NCBI GenBank assembly: GCA_002310055.1
Contig: DBXS01000013.1
Span: forward strand, 270-11,971
Length of the DNA: 11,702 nucleotides
Reading direction: 5' to 3'
Source of the DNA: Clostridiales bacterium UBA1206
GTDB lineage: Bacteria > Bacillota > Clostridia > Oscillospirales > CAG-382
In this document: positions 7,559-11,702 of the stretch, piece after piece
Layout: every line of letters starts with the position of its first letter
How positions within the stretch are numbered: the first letter of the stretch is position 1
Translations under genes and position numbers: made by a program
The notes under the pieces: generated by a model
Seen by the model: the letters and a program-made list of their open reading frames with translations, nothing else
The model's database searches: none
Told to the model about the DNA's origin: nothing

Positions 7559-9532
7559 ATGACGCATATCCTTTCACCCGCGGGCGACCCCGAATCGCTC
7601 AAGGCGGCGGTGTACGCCGGCGCCGACGAGGTGTATTTCGGGCTTTCGTCTTTCAATGCGCGCGCCGGCGCCGTCAATTTCGATATCTCCGCCGCCGCAA
7701 AAGCAATAGAATTCTGCCGCGTTTACGGCGTGGGCGTGGATATCACGCTCAACACGCTGCTGTACGGGCGCGAATTCCCGCGCGCGCTCGAAATGGTGCG
7801 CGAGCTCGAAAAAGCCGCCCCGCCCGACGCGTATATAATACAGGACCCAGGACTTGCGCGCGAACTGTTATGCGAATTCCCGGGGCTGACCCTGCACGCC
7901 TCCACCCAGATGCAGATCCACGGCTCGTACGCCGCGCCGGTGCTCAAAAAGCTGGGCTTTTCACGCGCGGTGCTCGCGCGCGAAATGGACGAAAACGAAA
8001 TAGCCGCGTTCGCGAAATGCGGGCTCGAGACCGAAGTCTTCATCCACGGCGCCATATGCGTGTGCCGCTCGGGCGCCTGCCTTATGTCTTCGATGATAGG
8101 CAAACGGTCGGGCAACCGCGGCGAATGCGCCTATCCCTGCCGTATGGAATACAACGGCGCGTATCCGCTTTCGCTCAAGGATATGTGCCTTGCGCGGCAG
8201 ATCCCGCGGCTGCTCGAACTGGGCGTGGACGCGCTCAAGATAGAAGGCCGTATGCGTTCGCCCGAATACGTTTACGGCGTCACCTCGGTCTACCGCAGGC
8301 TGGTCGACGAACGCCGTGCCGCCACCGAAAACGAAATGAAATATCTCGCCGACCTGTTTTCGCGCAGCGGATTCACCAGCGGCTATTTCACCGGCAGCCG
8401 CGGCAGCGCGATGTTCGGCGTGCGCACCGAAGAAGATAAAGAAAAAACGCGGGCGGCGAAGGTGGAGATCGTCCCCCGTATGCTGCCCGTAAAGATAGAA
8501 GCGTTTTCAAAAGAAGGCGCGCCGTTTTCGCTCGCGCTCGAGTCGAACGGCGTGCGCGCGGAAAAGACCGCGTTTATCCGCGAAAAAGCGCAGAACCGCG
8601 AGACCGCGGCGCAGGACGTGGAAAAACAGCTCGTCAAGCTGGGCGGGACTCCGTTTTACGCCGAAAACGTGCGCGTAGATATCGCCCCCGGCGGATTTTA
8701 CCCGGTCTCGGCGCTCAACGCGCTGCGCCGCGACGCCGCAAGCGGATTGCAGCAGGCGCTGATATCTGCGCACGCGCCGGTCCGTAAGGCAAAAACGCCG
8801 CTTCCTCCAAGAAAAGCCGACCGCGCGCCGGGCGGTCTGCGTATACGGTTCGAAGGCAGACAGGTCGGCGAAAACGCGTTTGATGCGGCAGACACCGCCG
8901 TGTTCCCGCTGGAAAACGAAAAGACGTGGCAAAAATTCGCGCCGTCCTGCGCGCAGAAGATATCGCTGCTGCTGCCGGGGTTCATCTTTGAAGAAGATAT
9001 TCCCATAATAAAGGAACTGCTCGCAAAAGCCAAAAGCGCGGGCATAACGCGCGTAACGCTGCCCAACGCCTCGTTCCTGCCGCTTTGCGAAGGATTCGTC
9101 TGCGAGGGCGGGTACGAGCTCAACTGCATAAGTCCGCAGACCGCGCGCACGCTGTACGACCTGGGATTCGATTCGGTGTGCGCCTCGCCGGAATCGAAAA
9201 ACGCGTCGTTCTGCGATTTCGCCGTGGTCTACGGCAGGGTGCGCGTGATGCAGACGCGCAACTGCATAATAAAGAATCTGGGCCGCTGCACCGGCGGCGC
9301 CGGAGGGACGCTGCGCGACCGCACCGGCGCGCAATTCCCGGTATCCTGCGCGTTTTCTCACGGGAACGTCATCTACAATTCCGTGCCGGTGTGGCTGCTC
9401 GATAAAGCGGTCGCCGCTTCGCCGGTGCTTATATTCACCGACGAAACCGCCGCCCGCCAGGACGCGGTGCTCGCTTCGCTCGAGGCGCGCTCGGCGCCCG
9501 ACGTAAAGTTCACAAGGGCGTATATGGGATAG
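7559..9532 (+). CDS. Long peptidase-U32 family protein with DUF3656-like region (RlhA/TrhP-like)
   Basis: Despite the 'collagenase/peptidase U32' label, characterised relatives hydroxylate RNA: TrhP acts on tRNA wobble uridine and RlhA on 23S rRNA C2501. The N-terminal half is a TIM-barrel-like domain beginning ILSPAGDPESLKAAVYAGAD. It contains the U32 signature EVFIHGAICVCRSGACLMS (159-177). Four cysteines, C167, C174, C190 and C194, are the likely iron-sulfur ligands. KIEGRMRSPEYV (227-238) follows. A DUF3656-like segment covers about 310-400. The rest (about 425-657) is a second half ending in a GRVRVMQTRNC ... LRDRTGAQFP ... IYNSVPVWLLD region, with C569, C577 and C597. The total of 657 residues is close to E. 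coli RlhA (YdcP) and longer than TrhP. AAGGAG (7548-7553) sets the start, and a terminator follows. Whether it modifies rRNA or tRNA cannot be decided from the sequence, so no symbol is given. Confidence 0.9.
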   Translation: MTHILSPAGDPESLKAAVYAGADEVYFGLSSFNARAGAVNFDISAAAKAIEFCRVYGVGVDITLNTLLYGREFPRALEMVRELEKAAPPDAYIIQDPGLARELLCEFPGLTLHASTQMQIHGSYAAPVLKKLGFSRAVLAREMDENEIAAFAKCGLETEVFIHGAICVCRSGACLMSSMIGKRSGNRGECAYPCRMEYNGAYPLSLKDMCLARQIPRLLELGVDALKIEGRMRSPEYVYGVTSVYRRLVDERRAATENEMKYLADLFSRSGFTSGYFTGSRGSAMFGVRTEEDKEKTRAAKVEIVPRMLPVKIEAFSKEGAPFSLALESNGVRAEKTAFIREKAQNRETAAQDVEKQLVKLGGTPFYAENVRVDIAPGGFYPVSALNALRRDAASGLQQALISAHAPVRKAKTPLPPRKADRAPGGLRIRFEGRQVGENAFDAADTAVFPLENEKTWQKFAPSCAQKISLLLPGFIFEEDIPIIKELLAKAKSAGITRVTLPNASFLPLCEGFVCEGGYELNCISPQTARTLYDLGFDSVCASPESKNASFCDFAVVYGRVRVMQTRNCIIKNLGRCTGGAGGTLRDRTGAQFPVSCAFSHGNVIYNSVPVWLLDKAVAASPVLIFTDETAARQDAVLASLEARSAPDVKFTRAYMG

Positions 9533-9546
9533 GTGATTTTGCATAC

Positions 9547-9584
9547 AAAAAAGTCCAAAGCGTCAGCGAGGCGCTTTGAAGGAC
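9547..9584 (-). terminator. Intrinsic terminator for the - strand gene
   Basis: Read on the - strand, CAAAGCG (9578-9572) pairs with CGCTTTG (9562-9556) around a 9-base loop. Outer GTC/GAC pairing is separated by a small bulge, and six T residues follow at once (9552-9547). On the + strand no T-run follows, so it should act only on leftward transcription. It ends 14 bases from the stop codon of the U32 gene. Confidence 0.65.
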
Positions 9585-9595
9585 AGACAAAAACG

Positions 9596-9639
9596 CCGGC
9601 TGAAATAAGGATCTGATTCCTTACGTCAGCCGGTTTTTT
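9596..9639 (+). terminator. Intrinsic terminator ending the + strand gene cluster
   Basis: CCGGCTGA (9596-9603) pairs with TCAGCCGG (9626-9633). Inside it TAAGGA (9606-9611) pairs with TCCTTA (9618-9623) around the loop TCTGAT, with an aa/cg internal loop between the two stems. Six T residues follow at 9634-9639. This is a textbook rho-independent terminator 63 bases after the U32 stop codon. On the - strand a five-T run begins two bases after the stem, so weak leftward termination is also possible. Confidence 0.88.
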
Positions 9640-9655
9640 CGCGCGCCGCAAGCGG

Positions 9656-9676
9656 GACGTTTGCGCGTTAAACGTC
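9656..9676. repeat. Inverted repeat (hairpin) in the convergent intergenic region
   Basis: GACGTTT (9656-9662) and AAACGTC (9670-9676) form a perfect 7-bp stem with a 7-base loop. No T-run follows on either strand, so it is not an obvious terminator. Its role is unknown. Confidence 0.5.
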
Positions 9677-9715
9677 AATTATCAACGACGACGCTCCCTG
9701 CGGTCGCAATGATGA

Positions 9716-9734
9716 TTTGCGGTATGACCGCAAA
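9716..9734. repeat. Perfect 8-bp hairpin with ATG loop
   Basis: TTTGCGGT (9716-9723) pairs with ACCGCAAA (9727-9734) around a three-base loop. A further copy of TGCGGT at 9700-9705 could compete for the same ACCGCA partner, so two alternative pairings exist. The sequence just to the left (9690-9712), read on the - strand as TCATTGCGACCGCAGG, loosely recalls the 'CATTGCGA' type of dispersed intergenic repeat; that likeness is from memory and weak. Confidence 0.5.
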
Positions 9735-9757
9735 ACGGTGAGACGAGTTCCTTCTAT

Positions 9758-9816
9758 GCGCCCGAAGGCGCTCATAATTCGGCGCAGCCGATCATAATGC
9801 GCGCAGCGCTCATAAT
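9758..9816. repeat. Three mini-hairpins each followed by TCATAAT
   Basis: The units are GCGCC-cgaa-GGCGC (9758-9771), TCGGC-gca-GCCGA (9779-9791) and GCGC-gca-GCGC (9799-9809). Each is followed at once by an identical TCATAAT (9772-9778, 9792-9798, 9810-9816). The stem sequences differ between units but stay self-complementary, while the spacer is constant. Period is 18-20 bases. The array lies in the predicted 3' untranslated part of the - strand gene, where it reads as ATTATGA followed by a hairpin. No function is known to me. Confidence 0.7.
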
Positions 9817-9833
9817 GTGAAACTCATCGTTTT

Positions 9834-11702
9834 TTAATAGTCCCAGTGGTCGACGGGATCGGGCGTGTAATAATCGTAATACGCGGTGACGCGCGTGTCG
9901 TTCAAATTCGCTTTAAACGGCTCGGCGTCGGCGGACATCGGGCTTTCGGGAAAGACGAACAGCACCCAGTGCTTCAGCTCGTGCACGATCACTTTGTCGG
10001 GGTCGTCGCTCGAAAGGTCGAACTCTATGGATCTGAGCGCCCAGCGCTTGTCGGAGCTCGAAAGCGGCAGCGTCCTCACGTTGCCGTCGGCGTCCAGAAC
10101 GGTCCAGTACGGGCGGCCGTTCCTTATCTTTGCGCTTTCGTAAAGCAGAACGAAGCGCGAGCCTTCGCGGGTGGATATGGAATCGAAGGTGTGCTTTTTG
10201 AAATACCCGTCGCAGCCGGTGAAGACCATACCGAAATTCTGCGCCTTGTTTTCGTATATCGCAAGCTTGCCAAGCGCGTAAAGCGAGGCGTTCTGCTTGG
10301 GGTAGTGGCATATCTCGCCGCCGCAGACGATACCCAGGCATTCCGTAACGTACGGCTTTCCGTCGCGCAGCTCCACGAACCTGCCTTCAAAGCCCGTGGC
10401 TTTTTTGCCGTACCAGTCGAGCGTGAAAAGCTCTTTGTCGATCACGCAGAACGGATACGGATAAACGTCCGCGTCGCTTTTGCGGCCGGTGTATATAAGT
10501 TTCCTGCCGGGGAAAGCGTCGCTCGTCATCTCAGTTTGATCGCCGCCCGCCGGCCGTACGGATATCTCCTGCGTAAGGTATACGCCCGTCTCGGGTGATT
10601 TGAAATACTTGCTTTCATAGTCAAGCCGTATATCTTTCAGGCTGGCTTTTACTTCCGCGCGGCCGTGCATCACCACGGTGTACGGATCGTCGCTGTTGAT
10701 ATCGAACTCTATCGCCGTGCCGTAATAATCGCCCATCTCTTCGGAATACGGCAGCGTGTAGACGTTGCCGAGCATATCCATTACGAGCGGATGCGCGTAT
10801 TTGCCCGGCGAACTCAGCAAGATATATTCACAGCCGTCGCGCGTGGTCGGAAAAGTGCGCATTATCGCTACATTTTCTTCCGGGTCGGCGCCATTGCCGC
10901 AGGCGTAGAATATGACCGGATCTTCGGCGATTATCCCGCTCACGTATATATTGTGCAGCCGGTAAGGGAAGTAATAATCGGCGAAAACGACCGTGTCGCC
11001 GCATATCACGGCGCTGCCGTTGCTGCGCGCTATCATTTCGCTGTTATAGCGGTAAAGCATATCGGTATAATAGCAATACGCCGGCTGCCCGTTCCATTCG
11101 GTCTCCCACAGCGCTTTGCCCAGCACGCAGCACGGATATATATCGTCGCCCTCCGAGTTCATCCTCGCCAGCGTAACTCCCGGGAAAGTGCCGCACGTAA
11201 AGAACGGTCCGCCATCCCCCACCGGCACGACGTCCGTGATCTCGGGGATCTCGTTCTGCTCCGGGTCCGTATAATACTCGCTGCGCCTGACTTCGCGCAG
11301 ATCGTCGAGATCGGCGGAAAACTCTTTGACGTCATATCTCTTTTCGCTTTCGTCCCATATATACGCCGCGACTATCACGGTATCGGGGGTCTCGCCGTTT
11401 TCGTCTAACTCTATGCTGAATACCGGCTTCCGCCCGCCTTCGTATTCGGGCAGCGCGCGGAACGCGCCGCTTTTTGTCATAACGACCCATTCGTCGAACT
11501 CGTAAGCGTACGATTTGGTCGATCTGAAGAATACAAAGTCGCTGTCTTCGCGGCAGCTCAGACCGCCTTCCACGGAAATCGATCGCAGTTGACCGTCTTC
11601 AACGTAATAAAGCCAACAGGCTTCCGGCGTTTCTTCGGACTGCAAAGGCTGTTTTACCAAGTTATCGCCGAGCTTTTCAAAAGGTATTTGGCTGCGGCTG
11701 CC
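9834..11702 (-). CDS. Large repeat-containing protein of unknown function (N-terminus outside window)
   Basis: I do not recognise this family. The frame ends at TAA (9836-9834) and is open through the right edge. The TTG at 11660 is the leftmost possible start codon seen, but 14 further codons without a stop precede it, so the gene is treated as 5'-partial with 622 visible residues. The protein is built of alternating modules repeating about every 225 residues. One module has the pattern R-[ED]-G/D ... [FY]-[VI]-[LF]-[LF] ... D-x-x-G-N-V-x-T-L-P ... I-E-[FL]-D ... D-P-x-x-V-[IV]-[VM]. Each copy ends in an acidic, tyrosine-rich stretch. It is rich in aromatic residues and beta-prone, with no membrane segment or catalytic motif visible. 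A secreted or surface role is a guess, since any signal peptide would be outside the window. Codon use resembles the neighbours. The residue-level repeats show that this strand, not the opposite one, is coding. Confidence 0.85.
   Translation of the reverse strand, partial: GSRSQIPFEKLGDNLVKQPLQSEETPEACWLYYVEDGQLRSISVEGGLSCREDSDFVFFRSTKSYAYEFDEWVVMTKSGAFRALPEYEGGRKPVFSIELDENGETPDTVIVAAYIWDESEKRYDVKEFSADLDDLREVRRSEYYTDPEQNEIPEITDVVPVGDGGPFFTCGTFPGVTLARMNSEGDDIYPCCVLGKALWETEWNGQPAYCYYTDMLYRYNSEMIARSNGSAVICGDTVVFADYYFPYRLHNIYVSGIIAEDPVIFYACGNGADPEENVAIMRTFPTTRDGCEYILLSSPGKYAHPLVMDMLGNVYTLPYSEEMGDYYGTAIEFDINSDDPYTVVMHGRAEVKASLKDIRLDYESKYFKSPETGVYLTQEISVRPAGGDQTEMTSDAFPGRKLIYTGRKSDADVYPYPFCVIDKELFTLDWYGKKATGFEGRFVELRDGKPYVTECLGIVCGGEICHYPKQNASLYALGKLAIYENKAQNFGMVFTGCDGYFKKHTFDSISTREGSRFVLLYESAKIRNGRPYWTVLDADGNVRTLPLSSSDKRWALRSIEFDLSSDDPDKVIVHELKHWVLFVFPESPMSADAEPFKANLNDTRVTAYYDYYTPDPVDHWDY
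9852..10472 (-). repeat. Protein repeat unit 2 of the unknown - strand gene
   Basis: Residues 397-603, counted from the TTG at 11660, begin ADVYPYPFCVIDKELFTLDW and contain REGSRFVLL at 498, GNVRTLPLSSS at 526, SIEFDLSSDDPDKVIVH at 544, then NDTRVTAYYDYYTPD. A third, more diverged copy of the second half lies at residues 37-133 (bases 11262-11552), with REDSDFVFF, FRALPEYEGG, FSIELDENGETPDTVIV and YYTDPE. The repeat series therefore probably continues to the right of the window. Confidence 0.7.
10587..11147 (-). repeat. Protein repeat unit 1 of the unknown - strand gene
   Basis: Counting from the TTG at 11660, residues 172-358 begin DDIYPCCVLGKALWETEW and contain RDGCEYILL at 274, GNVYTLPYSEE at 298, AIEFDINSDDPYTVVMH at 316, then KDIRLDYESKYFKSPE. 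It is the counterpart of unit 2, with corresponding landmarks 224-225 residues apart. The boundaries are approximate. Confidence 0.7.

Larger units (their letters stand above)
9533..9833. other. Convergent intergenic region without a gene
   Basis: These 301 bases separate the U32 gene (+) from the repeat protein gene (-). They hold two opposed terminators, two plain hairpins and the TCATAAT mini-hairpin array, listed separately. I found no credible coding frame, tRNA or riboswitch. Because both neighbours point inward, promoters for them are not expected here. Confidence 0.8.

Noticed and set aside
6454..7677. Long open frame of 407 codons on the - strand
   Set aside because: It lies opposite rqcH, the sirtuin and the U32 start, whose family motifs are unmistakable. 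Its composition is typical of an antisense shadow in GC-rich DNA.
8507..9544. Open frame of 345 codons on the - strand opposite the U32 gene
   Set aside because: The + strand encodes conserved U32 and DUF3656-like sequence here. The antisense product is rich in Arg and has no recognisable domain.
9716..9734. Operator or riboswitch at the TTTGCGGT hairpin
   Set aside because: It lies between convergent gene ends, where no promoter or start codon is expected, and no riboswitch core was recognised.
9758..9816. Possible CRISPR array
   Set aside because: The constant element is only 7 bases, the variable parts are self-complementary 11-14-base hairpins, there are only three units, and no cas gene is nearby.
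9846..11408. Two + strand open frames (about 250 codons each) opposite the repeat protein
   Set aside because: The - strand product has residue-level internal repeats with conserved Gly, Asp, Pro and aromatic positions, which shadows do not give. The + strand frames lack them.

Overview
The window is a compact, GC-rich stretch (roughly 55-60% GC by eye). It reads like a Gram-positive anaerobe of the class Clostridia. The evidence is the ileS-lspA-rluD block, a transketolase split into two subunits, an RqcH/NFACT protein, a class-U-like sirtuin, a long U32 protein and strong GGAGG ribosome binding sites. Genus cannot be fixed from this sequence. A gut Oscillospirales- or Christensenellales-like organism is a guess from the intergenic repeat style.

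Positions 1-9532 hold eight genes on the + strand, with gaps of at most 32 bases or short overlaps and no terminator between them. In order they are: the 3' part of ileS (isoleucyl-tRNA synthetase); lspA (signal peptidase II); an RluD-type pseudouridine synthase; transketolase N- and C-terminal subunits; a Nif3/DUF34 metal protein; rqcH (ribosome-associated quality control); a Sir2-type NAD-dependent deacylase; and a long peptidase-U32 protein with a DUF3656-like region. Five of the eight (ileS, rluD, rqcH, the U32 gene and, by association, nif3) concern translation or RNA modification. lspA and rluD are tied to ileS by overlapping reading frames. The two transketolase halves lie one base apart, as expected for subunits of one enzyme.

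Positions 9533-9833 form a convergent intergenic region with no gene. It holds two terminator-like hairpins of opposite polarity, further hairpins, and a short array of three mini-hairpins, each followed by TCATAAT.

Positions 9834-11702 hold one large - strand gene that stays open past the right edge, so its N-terminus is missing. I do not recognise the family. The visible protein is built from a repeat of about 225 residues, present about two and a half times. This is the least explained part of the window.

No phage, transposase, CRISPR array, rRNA or tRNA was seen. Apart from the repeat protein and the intergenic hairpins, this looks like ordinary chromosomal core sequence, and I did not find convincing evidence of a new multi-gene system.
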